Shown one piece after another: positions 33,857 to 42,652 of a stretch of 64,000 nucleotides of DNA. Source of the DNA: JAZKID01 sp963714065 (GTDB taxonomy: Bacteria > Pseudomonadota > Alphaproteobacteria > Rhizobiales > UBA4765); NCBI GenBank assembly GCA_963714065.1, contig OY970226.1:620001-684000 (forward strand). The letters are read 5' to 3'. The position numbers and the translations under genes are program-made. Position 1 is the first letter of the stretch. The number at the start of each line of letters is the position of its first letter. The notes beneath the pieces are model-generated. The model was not told where the DNA came from. It saw only the letters and a program-made list of their open reading frames with translations, and ran no database searches.

Positions 33857-36800
33857 TTAGGCCGCTTCCACCAGCCGTTCGGCCGCTTGCAGGTCGACGG
33901 AGACGAGCTGCGATACGCCCCGCTCGGCCATGGTCACGCCGTAAAGCCTGTGCATGCGCGCCATGGTGATGGGGTTGTGGGTGATGATGATGAAGCGCGT
34001 GGCCGTCGTTTTGGCCATCTCGTCCATCAGGTCGCAATAGCGCTCGACGTTATGATCGTCGAGCGGCGCGTCGACCTCGTCCAGCACGCAGATGGGCGCC
34101 GGGTTTGTGAGGAAGACGGCAAAGATCAGCGCCAGCGCCGTCAGCGCCTGCTCGCCGCCCGAGAGCAGCGAAATGGTCTGCGGTTTCTTGCCCGGCGGAT
34201 GCGCGATGATCTCGAGCCCCGCATCCAGCGGATCTTCGGATTCGGTCAGGGCCAGCTCGGCCGTGCCGCCGCCGAACAGCGTCGTGAACAGCGTCTGGAA
34301 ATGGCCGTTGACGACCGTGAAAGCGGCAAGCAGCCGCTCGCGCCCTTCCCGGTTCAGCGTCTGGATGCCTTCACGCAAGCGTGCAATGGCCGAAACAAGA
34401 TCGTCGCGCTCGGCAACGAGTTTATCGTGGCGCTCGCTCAGCTCGCGCACTTCCTCCTCGGCGCGCAGGTTGACGGCGCCGATGCGCTCGCGCTCGCGCT
34501 TGTAGCGCTCGAGCTTTTCCTCGAGGCTCATGCTGTCGGGCAGCGCATCGACCGCCGAAAGATCGAGCCCCTCGAGCAGATCCTGCAGCGTCATGTCGAG
34601 CGTCTCAGCGATGGTAACGACCAAAGCTTCGCGCCGCTCGATCGTGCCTTCCACCCGCGCCTGCGCGCCTGCGCGATGCTCGCGCGCTTCCGAGAGGCTG
34701 GCGGTTGCGGTTTTTTCGGTCTTGTCGAGCTCGCGTAAATTATTTTCCGCATGCGCAAGTTCGTCGGCCGCCTGCCGGCGCGCGGCTTCCGCTTCCTGCA
34801 ATTTGGAAAGCAATGCGTTTTCTTTTTGCTCAAGCTCCGCAGGCAGGGCTTTCAACTTTTCGTTTTCGTCACCGAGCGCGGCAAAACGCTGGGCCAACAC
34901 TTCTTCCTGCGCCCGGGCCTGCTCAAAGCGCACTTCCCAATCTGCTTTTTCGCGCGCGATCGTTTCAATACGCTGACGGCGCAGGCGCGCTTCATGCGCA
35001 ATGCCCTGCGCGGCGGCGCGGACTTCCGCAAGCTTTTCGCGATCTTCATTGGCGCGACTGCGCAGGCGTGCAACCTCCGCCTCGAACGCGCTGCGCTCGT
35101 CGTTCATCGCCGCATCGTTTTGCGCGGCATCGAGGATCTGCTGCGCCTCGCTCTGGTCGGCTTTAAGCTTTTCTTCCGTTGCCTGAAGTGCTGCAAGGCG
35201 CGCATTCAGCGTACGCGCGGCACGCTCGGCCTCATTGAGCCCGGCCTGCGTCTGATTGGCAGAAGCCTGCGCCTCGCGCAACAGCTGGCGGCTTTCCTGC
35301 TCTTCATGCGCGGCACTTTCGCTCTGCGCATGCAGATCGTTATAGGAGGAACGCTCTGCCTCGAGATTTTGCCGGGCGGCTGCGAGCGTCACTTCCAACT
35401 CGTGCAGACGATTCTTCTCGGCAAGGCGGTTTGCGGCAACGGACGGCGCGCCAATTTTCGCAACCACACCTTCCCAACTCCACATTTCGCCGCTCTGCGT
35501 GACAAGGCGTTGGCCCGGGCGCAATTGCGATTTCAAATGTTCGCCCTGCCCCGCCTCGATGACGCCAATTTGTGCGAGCGCCCTTTGCAACGCAGATGGC
35601 GCTTTCACGAAATTCGACAGCGGCGGCACGCCTTCCGGCAAGACCGGATCACCGACATCGCTTGCAGGCTGCGACCAGTAGCGCGGTGCTGCCGCGTCAA
35701 GCGGTAATTCCAGCAGATCTCCCAGCGCAGCATCGAGTGCGATTTCATAACCCTTCTCGACCTCGATCTCGTCGAGCACGGGCCGCCAATTGCCCTCGCC
35801 CTTGCCGAGCACGAGTTTTTCCACGGTGCGGATTTCGACCTCGAGCTTCTGTACCGCAGTTTCAGCCAGATTGAACGGACCGCGCGCCTGCACTTCGTTG
35901 CGGCGTGCCTGTTTGAGCGTTTCCTCGGCCGCAAGCGCAGCACTCTCGGCCTCTTTCAGGGCAACGAGCGCTTCTTCCGCCGATACCGCAAGCGCAGAGA
36001 GATCGCCCTCGGCATGCTGCCGCTCGAGCGACAAGCGCTCCGATGTCAGATCCGTAAGTTCGTCGGTAATGCGTGTCAGGCGTGTTTGCGCCTCGGATAA
36101 GCGTTTTTGAACTTGCGCATGGCGCGCATTGGCCGCAGCCAAAGTTTCGGTTGCGGCGTTCAGCACATCCTCGCTTTCGAACACGGTCGCTTCCGCCTCG
36201 CGCAATTTGACGTTCGCCGCTTCTACACGCTCGTTGATTTGCTCTTCTTCCACGCTCAGCGTTTGCGTTTCGCCTTCAAGACGCGTGAGCACATCCTGTG
36301 TATCCTGCGACAACTGCCGCTCGCGCTGCATGTCGGCTTCGATCTGCGCGCTTAAACGCGCGATCTCCTGCATGCGCTCTGACGCGCGCTGCTTCTCGCC
36401 GTTCAGGGCTTCGCGCGCGGAGACAAGGCGCTGCAGCACGGCAGCACGCTCCGCCTCACTCTCGCGTAAAGCAGGAATACCCGCCGCCGCTTCGGCCTGA
36501 TATCTTGCCGCCTCAAGCTGCGCCTGCGTGCGCGACAGCACCTCCGCCTCGGCCTGTTTCAGCGCGCTCTCGGCATCCTCCACAAGCTTGACGATTTCGC
36601 GCCAGCGGCGGGCGAAGAGTTTGCGCTCGAGCTCGCGTATATCCGTCGAAAGCGTGCGATAGCGCGTCGCCTGTTTGGCCTGTTTGTTGAGATTTTCGAG
36701 CTGGGCAGCCAATTCCTTGATCACATCCTCGACGCGCGACAGATTTGTCTCGGCTGCTTTTAGCCGCGTCTCCGTCTCGGCGCGGCGCGCGTTCAGACCG

Positions 36801-37312
36801 GAAATACCGGCCGCTTCTTCGAGGATCTTGCGGCGCGACTGCGGTTTCGCATTGATCAGTTCCGCAATCATGCCCTGGCGCACCATGGCGGGCGAGCGAG
36901 CGCCGGAAGAGGCATCGGCGAAAAGCAGCTGCACGTCGCGCGCGCGCACTTCCTTGCCGTTGATGCGATAATCCGAACCGTAATCGCGCTCGATGCGGCG
37001 CGCAACCTCGAGTATGTCGTCGTCGTTGAAAGCGGCCGGCGCCTTGCGGTCCTTGTTCTCGACAACCAGCATGACTTCGGCGGAGTTACGCGCAGGACGG
37101 CCTGTGGTGCCCGCGAAAATCACATCCTCCATGCCTGAGGCGCGCATGCTCTTGTAAGAGCTTTCGCCCATCACCCAGCGCAGCGCTTCGACAAGGTTCG
37201 ACTTGCCGCAGCCATTCGGGCCGACGACGCCGGTCAGGCCCGGCTCGATCAGGACATCGGTCGGCTCGACGAAAGACTTAAAGCCGCTAAGCCTTAGCTT
37301 GGTAAATTGCAT
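33857..37312 (-). CDS. smc: Chromosome segregation protein SMC
   Basis: The condensin ATPase that organises and segregates the chromosome. N-terminal Walker A in GVVGPNGCGKSNLVEALRW, then two long coiled coils around a hinge (about residues 500-640, near GNWRPVLDEIEVEKGYEIAL), and a C-terminal head with the ABC signature ISLLSGGEQALTALALIF and Walker B PICVLDEVDAPLDDHNVERY. 1151 residues, normal. It follows the dsbA-like gene on the same strand. Confidence 0.97.
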   Translation of the reverse strand: MQFTKLRLSGFKSFVEPTDVLIEPGLTGVVGPNGCGKSNLVEALRWVMGESSYKSMRASGMEDVIFAGTTGRPARNSAEVMLVVENKDRKAPAAFNDDDILEVARRIERDYGSDYRINGKEVRARDVQLLFADASSGARSPAMVRQGMIAELINAKPQSRRKILEEAAGISGLNARRAETETRLKAAETNLSRVEDVIKELAAQLENLNKQAKQATRYRTLSTDIRELERKLFARRWREIVKLVEDAESALKQAEAEVLSRTQAQLEAARYQAEAAAGIPALRESEAERAAVLQRLVSAREALNGEKQRASERMQEIARLSAQIEADMQRERQLSQDTQDVLTRLEGETQTLSVEEEQINERVEAANVKLREAEATVFESEDVLNAATETLAAANARHAQVQKRLSEAQTRLTRITDELTDLTSERLSLERQHAEGDLSALAVSAEEALVALKEAESAALAAEETLKQARRNEVQARGPFNLAETAVQKLEVEIRTVEKLVLGKGEGNWRPVLDEIEVEKGYEIALDAALGDLLELPLDAAAPRYWSQPASDVGDPVLPEGVPPLSNFVKAPSALQRALAQIGVIEAGQGEHLKSQLRPGQRLVTQSGEMWSWEGVVAKIGAPSVAANRLAEKNRLHELEVTLAAARQNLEAERSSYNDLHAQSESAAHEEQESRQLLREAQASANQTQAGLNEAERAARTLNARLAALQATEEKLKADQSEAQQILDAAQNDAAMNDERSAFEAEVARLRSRANEDREKLAEVRAAAQGIAHEARLRRQRIETIAREKADWEVRFEQARAQEEVLAQRFAALGDENEKLKALPAELEQKENALLSKLQEAEAARRQAADELAHAENNLRELDKTEKTATASLSEAREHRAGAQARVEGTIERREALVVTIAETLDMTLQDLLEGLDLSAVDALPDSMSLEEKLERYKRERERIGAVNLRAEEEVRELSERHDKLVAERDDLVSAIARLREGIQTLNREGRERLLAAFTVVNGHFQTLFTTLFGGGTAELALTESEDPLDAGLEIIAHPPGKKPQTISLLSGGEQALTALALIFAVFLTNPAPICVLDEVDAPLDDHNVERYCDLMDEMAKTTATRFIIITHNPITMARMHRLYGVTMAERGVSQLVSVDLQAAERLVEAA

Positions 37313-37363
37313 GCCCGCTCCAAAAAGTTCAATAAACGAATAAAATTCAGGACTTCACATATC

Positions 37364-37996
37364 TTAAGACTTCACATGCGGAAGAATAAGTTTTTCCAAC
37401 GCTTCAAATGACGGCTCGCCGTTCAGTTTTTTTCCTTCGACGATAAAGGTCGGCGTTCTTGCATCGCCGACCTTGCTTTCGAAGGTTTTGCGTACGTTGT
37501 TGATTTCATCCAAATATGCCTGATTCTGCAAGCATTTTTCGAAGCTCTCCTTGGTGAAACCGGCCTGCTTCGTCACCTGCATCAGCGCATCCAGCGGGTT
37601 GTCGGCCGCAGCCCATATCCGCTGCGTGGCATAAAGCGCTGAAACAAGCGGGAAATATTTATCCTGCCCAATGCAATGCGTCAGCATCTGCGCGGTGGTA
37701 TCGAGCGGGTTGAGGCTCAAACCCCGGAAAATCAACTTCGCCTTGCCGGTATCCAGATAGGCTTTCTTGAGCTTCGGCAGCTCCTTTTCGTGAAAAACGG
37801 CGCAATGCGGGCAGGTCAGCGAGGCATATTCGATAATGGTAACCGGGGCATCGGCCTTGCCTATCACGCGCTCACCCGAAGCAGGCGGCGTCAGCAAGGC
37901 TTTCCAGCTTGCATCGCTCAAAGCGCTATCCTCGGCCGATACCGGGGCCGTAATCAGAACCAGAAAAGCAAAGGCAATCGAGCAAATGCGCAGCAT
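37364..37996 (-). CDS. DsbA family thioredoxin-fold periplasmic protein
   Basis: A thiol-disulfide oxidoreductase. Signal peptide ICSIAFAFLVLITAPVSA (cleavage near residue 22), then a DsbA/DSBA_oxidoreductase domain with active site SLTCPHCAVFHEK (CPHC) and the cis-Pro loop RTPTFIVEGKKLNG. 210 residues. The order mutY - DUF721 - dsbA-like - smc is common in alphaproteobacteria. Confidence 0.93.
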   Translation of the reverse strand: MLRICSIAFAFLVLITAPVSAEDSALSDASWKALLTPPASGERVIGKADAPVTIIEYASLTCPHCAVFHEKELPKLKKAYLDTGKAKLIFRGLSLNPLDTTAQMLTHCIGQDKYFPLVSALYATQRIWAAADNPLDALMQVTKQAGFTKESFEKCLQNQAYLDEINNVRKTFESKVGDARTPTFIVEGKKLNGEPSFEALEKLILPHVKS

Positions 37997-38069
37997 GAAA
38001 ACTCCTTAGTCCTGCAACGGAAGCATTTGCATACTGCTATGGCAAGATTGGGACCGCACTGGACACAGG

Positions 38070-38534
38070 CTAATCGTTACTCTTGTTGGCGATGGCCTGC
38101 CCCAGTTTTTGTAGGGCCGTTTGCAGGGAGCTGTCCTCGATACCTGTTACACATGGCCCCGGCCTATTGATAACTATTTGATTTTCAATAGCTTTCTTCT
38201 CCTTTACTTGCCCCTGCCGCAAGGCAAGCTTCTCGACCGCCCGCCAGCCGTAAAGGGCGTTGATGCGCTCCAGGATCAGCGGTACGGCATGCTGCACGTC
38301 CAGCGCGAAGGCGGGCTCGACCAGCAGAACCAGGGTTGCGCCGGTTTTCGGCGCACCCTCCGGCACGCGCGGCCAGTTCAGGCGCAGGGGCCGGGTGAAA
38401 GCCGACAGCTCCTCGCCTGCAATGTCCGGCCAGCGGGTAATCAATTGCGAGGTGGCGACGCCATGCTCCGCCAAGGCCGGTTTCAGCACATTCGGCAAAA
38501 GTTCGGACAGCGATTTAGCAAACGGCTTGCGCAT
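38070..38534 (-). CDS. DUF721/DciA family protein
   Basis: A DciA-like protein; DciA helps load the replicative helicase in bacteria that lack DnaC. From ATG 38534 (MRKPFAKSLSELLPNVLK): the N-terminal KH-like region with RWPDIAGEELSAFTRPLRL and LVEPAFALDVQHAVPLILER, then a polar tail. 154 residues. The frame is open upstream but that part is antisense to mutY, which starts 33 bases away in the opposite direction. Confidence 0.85.
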   Translation of the reverse strand: MRKPFAKSLSELLPNVLKPALAEHGVATSQLITRWPDIAGEELSAFTRPLRLNWPRVPEGAPKTGATLVLLVEPAFALDVQHAVPLILERINALYGWRAVEKLALRQGQVKEKKAIENQIVINRPGPCVTGIEDSSLQTALQKLGQAIANKSND

Positions 38535-38567
38535 GGGCCCATATAATACTTTATTGCCCTTCTCGTC

Positions 38568-39629
38568 ATGCAAAAACCTTCTGCCCGCCTGCTTCTGAAC
38601 TGGTACGACAAGCACCGGCGCATTCTGCCCTGGCGGGCGGCGCCAGAAACAAAGGCAAACCCCTACCATGTCTGGCTGTCCGAAATCATGCTGCAACAGA
38701 CGGTGGTGAAGGCCGTCATTCCCTATTTCGAAAAATTTTTACGGCGCTGGCCGACCTTGCAGGCGTTGGCAGCTGCGAATGACGACGACATCATGGCCGC
38801 GTGGGCGGGGCTTGGCTATTATTCGCGCGCGCGCAAGCTGATCGAATGCGCGAAAGCCGTGAACGCGCGCAGCGGTTTTCCCGAAAGCGCGGAAGAGTTG
38901 GTCGAACTACCCGGCATCGGCCCCTACACCTCCGCAGCCATTGCCGCGATTGCGTTTAATCAACGCGCCGCGGTGGTGGACGGGAATGTGGAACGTGTAA
39001 TCGCGCGCGTCTATGCCATTGAAATACCGCTGCCAAAAGCCAAGCAAAAAATCCGGGATTATGTCGCCGTACTCACGCCGGCAAATCGCCCCGGCGATTT
39101 TGCACAGGCGATGATGGATCTGGGCGCCACTATCTGCACACCGCGCAATCCCGCCTGCCCGCTTTGCCCGTGGAATAAAAATTGCCTGGCTTTTGCACGC
39201 GATGGACAGGCGCGTTTTCCAATCAAGATTGAAAAGAAAAAACGGGAGACAAGACGCGTCAGTGCTTTCTGGATCACGCGCGATAGAAAAGTGTTGCTGC
39301 GCCGCCGTCCCGCGCGCGGGCTTCTGGGCGGCATGATGGAGGTGCCATCCGAGGGATGGCGCGCGAATTTCAAGCCCTCAACCAAAGATGCGCCGGTTGC
39401 GTTGCCTTACAAAAAACTCGAAGGCATCGTCACACACACCTTTACGCATTTCGAAGCGGAAATTACAGTTTTTGTTGCGCAGGCGCCGAAAACTTTCAAA
39501 ACGCCCAAAGGTTTTCAGTGGCATCCGGTCAATGACCTTACAGAAGCTGGATTACCAAGCGTGATGATGAAGGTGGTGAGGTATGCACTCAAATCCGTCA
39601 TTCCCGCGAAAGCGGGAATCCAGAAATAA
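38568..39629 (+). CDS. mutY: Adenine DNA glycosylase MutY
   Basis: Removes adenine mispaired with 8-oxoguanine. Catalytic Glu in SEIMLQQTVVKAVIPYFEKF, helix-hairpin-helix ELPGIGPYTSAAIAAIAF followed by catalytic Asp in VVDGNVERVIARV, and the [4Fe-4S] cysteines CTPRNPACPLCPWNKNC. A C-terminal Nudix-like domain reads A:oxoG. 353 residues. The last 11 residues (SVIPAKAGIQK) are encoded by a dispersed palindromic repeat. Confidence 0.97.
   Translation: MQKPSARLLLNWYDKHRRILPWRAAPETKANPYHVWLSEIMLQQTVVKAVIPYFEKFLRRWPTLQALAAANDDDIMAAWAGLGYYSRARKLIECAKAVNARSGFPESAEELVELPGIGPYTSAAIAAIAFNQRAAVVDGNVERVIARVYAIEIPLPKAKQKIRDYVAVLTPANRPGDFAQAMMDLGATICTPRNPACPLCPWNKNCLAFARDGQARFPIKIEKKKRETRRVSAFWITRDRKVLLRRRPARGLLGGMMEVPSEGWRANFKPSTKDAPVALPYKKLEGIVTHTFTHFEAEITVFVAQAPKTFKTPKGFQWHPVNDLTEAGLPSVMMKVVRYALKSVIPAKAGIQK
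39596..39624 (+). repeat. 29-base repeat, left copy, inside the mutY 3' end
   Basis: Starts CGTCATTCCCGCGAAAGC and ends GAATCCAGA, with an internal GATTCCCGC-type stem. An exact inverted copy lies at 40104-40132. The mutY stop codon follows at 39627-39629. Confidence 0.95.
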
Positions 39630-39640
39630 AGAAAAAAATT

Positions 39641-40096
39641 ATGAGCAAACAAAGTGAAACAAAGGCCGCGATTGAAAGAGAGGTTTTTAGCAAGTTTCTG
39701 AAAGAATTGAATTGGCCAGACGATCTGAATCTTTTTGAAAGTCGCAATCCACCAGAACCAGACATACTTTATACTCATCCCAGTGAGGGTAAAATTGCTT
39801 TTGAGCTAGCTGAAATTTGCTCACCTGATCTTGCTAAAGAAATTTCAAATGTACAAAAAGGTAGCGAACCAAAGGTTATATGGACACATGATCCCTCCTA
39901 TAGGATCGTATCGCGAAAACTATCGAACAAGTATGAAAGTAGATACCCAATCCACCTTCTATGCTATACGAAGGGGAGGGTTGTATCTCCTGACGATTTG
40001 ATCGTTGGAGAAATCAATCAGCTTTTCCAGCTGAAAGATATTTCCTTTAAAAGTATTTGGCTTTTTGGAGCTCAATTACACAATTTATATTCATAA
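39641..40096 (+). CDS. AT-rich ORFan, possible PD-(D/E)XK nuclease-like fold
   Basis: 151 residues, much more AT-rich than mutY or ccrM. The sequence NPPEPDILY (Asp41) followed 14 residues on by KIAFELAEI (Glu55) resembles the E-PD...E-x-x spacing of small PD-(D/E)XK-type proteins, but the catalytic Lys is not obvious, so nuclease activity is uncertain. No signal peptide. It is bracketed by perfect inverted 29-base repeats with only 16 bases to the left copy and 7 to the right. The start ATG 39641 has a purine-rich, weak ribosome site. Confidence 0.7.
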   Translation: MSKQSETKAAIEREVFSKFLKELNWPDDLNLFESRNPPEPDILYTHPSEGKIAFELAEICSPDLAKEISNVQKGSEPKVIWTHDPSYRIVSRKLSNKYESRYPIHLLCYTKGRVVSPDDLIVGEINQLFQLKDISFKSIWLFGAQLHNLYS

Positions 40097-40103
40097 CATT
40101 ACA

Positions 40104-40132
40104 TCTGGATTCCCGCTTTCGCGGGAATGACG
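40104..40132 (-). repeat. 29-base repeat, right copy (inverted)
   Basis: The exact reverse complement of 39596-39624. It lies between the ORFan stop and the ccrM stop. Confidence 0.95.
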
Positions 40133-40139
40133 AGAAGCG

Positions 40140-41258
40140 CTAAGCTGCTTTTGCCATTTGCCCGCGAATTTGTTCGCGCAGCGTATCGATTAGCTCCATC
40201 TTACCGCCGCTTTCAAAATGCCAGAAGGTCCAACCATTGCAACTGGGCAAGCCTTGCAGCAATGCGCCGACGCGGTGGATAGAGCCATTGATGCCATCTG
40301 CAGCAAGCGTGCCGTCGGCCTTCACCAGCGCGGAGAATTTTTTCTTCGCATCGAACAGTTTCGTGCCGGGTTTGAGCATCCCCGCTTCCACTACGCTGGC
40401 GAAAGCAACGCGCGGTGCTTCGCGTTTCGGTGGCACCGCTTCCAACGCGGCATCTTCGCAGGCTTCGATCGAAGCGATGCGCTTTTCGGCATGCGCAATG
40501 TAGGATTTGTCGCGTTCGCAGCCGATGAAATGCCGCCCCAGTTTTTTCGCGACCGCGCCGGTTGTGCCTGAGCCAAAAAACGGATCGAGCACCACATCGC
40601 CGGGCTTGCTTGAAATCGTCAGGATACGATGCAGCAGCGCTTCCGGCTTTTGCGTGGGGTGCGCCTTGTCGCCTTTATCGTCCTTGAGACGTTCGGCGCC
40701 CGTGCAGATGGGAAACAGCCAGTCGGAGCGCAATTGCAAGTCTTCATTGCCTGCCTTCGCCGCTTCGTAATTATAGGTATATTTCGATTTTTCCGACGCG
40801 CTGGCCCAGATCAGCGTTTCATGCGCGTTCTGCAGGCGGCGGCCGCGGAAATTCGGCATTGGGTTCGTCTTGCGCCAGATCACATCGTTCAGCATCCAGA
40901 AGCCGAGATCCTGCAAGATCGCACCGACACGAAAAATATTATGATAAGAGCCGATCACCCACAACGCACCGTCTTTCTTGAGGACGCGGCGCGCAGCGAG
41001 CAGCCAGGCTTTCGTGAATTCGTCATAGGCCTTGAAGCTCTCAAAACTGTCCCACGCATCGGTGACGCCGTCGACTTCCGACTGATCCGGCCGCGTCAAC
41101 CCACCGCCAAGCTGGAGATTGTAAGGAGGATCGGCAAAAACCAGATCGACCGAATTGGCAGGAAGTGCCGCCATCTGCGCCACGCAGTCACCCTGCAAAA
41201 TCCGATCGAGCGGCAGATCGCTTTTTGAAACATCCGCCCTTTTTTCACGCGCACGCAT
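40140..41258 (-). CDS. ccrM: DNA adenine-N6 methyltransferase CcrM (GANTC)
   Basis: The cell-cycle-regulated methylase of alphaproteobacteria, methylating A in GANTC. Beta-class motif order: catalytic ADPPYNLQLGG near residue 45, then SAM motif LDPFFGSGTTGAVAKKLGR. The C-terminal extension typical of CcrM is present (GSIHRVGALLQGLPSCNGWT and FWHFE). From ATG 41258 it has 372 residues. Downstream of rnhB, as in Caulobacter. A GANTC site (41318-41322) lies in its leader. Confidence 0.96.
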   Translation of the reverse strand: MRAREKRADVSKSDLPLDRILQGDCVAQMAALPANSVDLVFADPPYNLQLGGGLTRPDQSEVDGVTDAWDSFESFKAYDEFTKAWLLAARRVLKKDGALWVIGSYHNIFRVGAILQDLGFWMLNDVIWRKTNPMPNFRGRRLQNAHETLIWASASEKSKYTYNYEAAKAGNEDLQLRSDWLFPICTGAERLKDDKGDKAHPTQKPEALLHRILTISSKPGDVVLDPFFGSGTTGAVAKKLGRHFIGCERDKSYIAHAEKRIASIEACEDAALEAVPPKREAPRVAFASVVEAGMLKPGTKLFDAKKKFSALVKADGTLAADGINGSIHRVGALLQGLPSCNGWTFWHFESGGKMELIDTLREQIRGQMAKAA

Positions 41259-41275
41259 ACGAACCCCAAACCATG

Positions 41276-41296
41276 CCCTCGGACTTGATCCGAGGG
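41276..41296 (+). repeat. Short hairpin in the rnhB-ccrM gap
   Basis: CCCTCGGA-CTTGA-TCCGAGGG hairpin; its arms and loop resemble the CGGACTTGTTCCG hairpins in other repeats of this window (33697-33848, 49302-49364). It lies in the ccrM leader. Confidence 0.65.
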
Positions 41297-41317
41297 ACAG
41301 AACCCGGCTTTTAAGGT

Positions 41318-41322
41318 GAATC
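41318..41322. promoter_or_regulatory. GANTC site in the ccrM leader
   Basis: GAATC, 60 bases before the ccrM ATG. In Caulobacter, methylation of GANTC sites in the ccrM leader limits its own transcription; here this is inference from position. A TTAACC half-site for CtrA lies nearby on the minus strand (around 41350). Confidence 0.35.
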
Positions 41323-41369
41323 AAAATGGTGGACGGGCGATGAAAGAGTTAGGTTAAGGAAAAGTAATT

Positions 41370-41960
41370 TCAGATCGCCAGTCTGTATTGCCGTACCGGT
41401 GCAAAGCTTTGGCGATGCAGGGGGGAAGGTCCATGACGGCGCAGGGCATCGAGATGGAATTTCGTCCCATAGCCTTTGTGTGAGGCAAAGCCGTAATGCG
41501 GATAATGCGCATCGAGCATGATCATTTTGCGGTCGCGCACGACTTTCGCGACGATGGAGGCGGCGGCGATGCAGGCATGCTTCGCATCGCCATCGATGAC
41601 GGCTTTGCCCTCGCAACGCAAATCACGCGGTACGTCGCGCCCATCGATGAGGGCATATTCAGGCACAATATGCAGCGCCGCAACCGCGCGGCGCATGGCG
41701 CGCAAAGTTGCCTGCAGAATATTTATCTCGTCGATTTCCCGCGCGCAGGCGAAAGAAACGGAGATAGCCTGCGCCTTGGCAATGATTTCAAGAAAAACCG
41801 TTTCGCGCTGAAGTGCAGTGAGCTGTTTTGAATCGTTCAGCCCTTTGGGCAGTTTTTTTGGATCCAGGATAACAGCTGCTGCCGCAACGGGTCCGGCCAG
41901 CGGCCCGCGCCCGGCTTCGTCCACACCCGCGCAAAGAATTTCCGGCTTGATCAGACGCAT
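41370..41960 (-). CDS. rnhB: Ribonuclease HII
   Basis: Cleaves RNA in RNA/DNA hybrids, including single ribonucleotides. The family start is ILCAGVDEAGRGPLAGPV (catalytic Asp-Glu), then LNDSKQLTALQRE, ALIDGRDVPRDL and AAASIVAKVVRDRKM with DAHYPHYGFASHKGYGT. 196 residues. It is co-oriented with and upstream of ccrM. RNase HI is also in the window (54824). Confidence 0.97.
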   Translation of the reverse strand: MRLIKPEILCAGVDEAGRGPLAGPVAAAAVILDPKKLPKGLNDSKQLTALQRETVFLEIIAKAQAISVSFACAREIDEINILQATLRAMRRAVAALHIVPEYALIDGRDVPRDLRCEGKAVIDGDAKHACIAAASIVAKVVRDRKMIMLDAHYPHYGFASHKGYGTKFHLDALRRHGPSPLHRQSFAPVRQYRLAI

Positions 41961-42068
41961 GTGCTATTAGAGCGCTTTGCGTGCGATTTGCAAAGAGCCG
42001 AGAGAGATTATGGATAAAACAATGAACAGACATTCACTATTTTAATCGTATCCTGTTCAGGGCAAAGT

Positions 42069-42602
42069 CTATTTAAGAGCGTCAGAAATCAGAGCTTCGA
42101 CCTTGCTTTGGTCTGTATAGCCCGCCTGCTCTAAAACGCGTTTTACTTCTTTTAATCCGAGAATGCTTTTTACTTTTTCGCTATTGAAAACAGCTTGCAG
42201 CGCAGCCTCGACTTTTTTATCGAGTTCATTAAGCGCACTCCGTTCGTCATTGTCATACTCATATGAAAAATAACTTCTGTTCCCTCTAATCTCTTCTAAT
42301 TGTTTTGCCTGATATTCCTGAATGGCAGGCAAGGCTGAACCGCGGTTCAAATCGCCTTGAGCATTTACTTCGACGTCGCAATCATTGTTATTGCACCATT
42401 TTTTTAGGTGGGCGTTATGAATTATGTCTTCCTTCGTTTGCCTCTGTCCTAAAACGATACGATATTTCCCAATAAGATTGTCTGCAGCAGCGCGAATTTC
42501 CTCTTTTAAAGCCTCGATTCGCTGATGCTGCTCAAAAGCAGGGTCCGGTTTTTGGTCTTGTTTTTGTGTAGAAAAAAATTTCACGCCTGAAATCGCAACC
42601 AT
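42069..42602 (-). CDS. AT-rich ORFan, helical, unknown function
   Basis: 177 residues, not recognised. A good Shine-Dalgarno (AAAGGAG, 5 bases from ATG). After the short N-terminus MVAISGVKFFSTQKQDQ the protein is strongly helical and charged (RIEALKEEIRAAADNLIGKY, EQHQ, LDKKVEAALQAVFNSEKVKS), with a CNNNDCD segment holding two cysteines. No signal peptide or membrane helix. Located between the uracil-DNA glycosylase and rnhB on the same strand, downstream of the former by 50 bases. More AT-rich than its neighbours. Confidence 0.7.
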   Translation of the reverse strand: MVAISGVKFFSTQKQDQKPDPAFEQHQRIEALKEEIRAAADNLIGKYRIVLGQRQTKEDIIHNAHLKKWCNNNDCDVEVNAQGDLNRGSALPAIQEYQAKQLEEIRGNRSYFSYEYDNDERSALNELDKKVEAALQAVFNSEKVKSILGLKEVKRVLEQAGYTDQSKVEALISDALK

Positions 42603-42652
42603 AAAAATCTCCTTTAAGAATATACGGAACTTACATTACCCGCTTTTACCAA

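Noticed and set aside
41961..42068. SOS box from TGAACAG ... CTGTTCA near rnhB
   Set aside because: The arms are about 23 bases apart and do not match the alphaproteobacterial LexA spacing.
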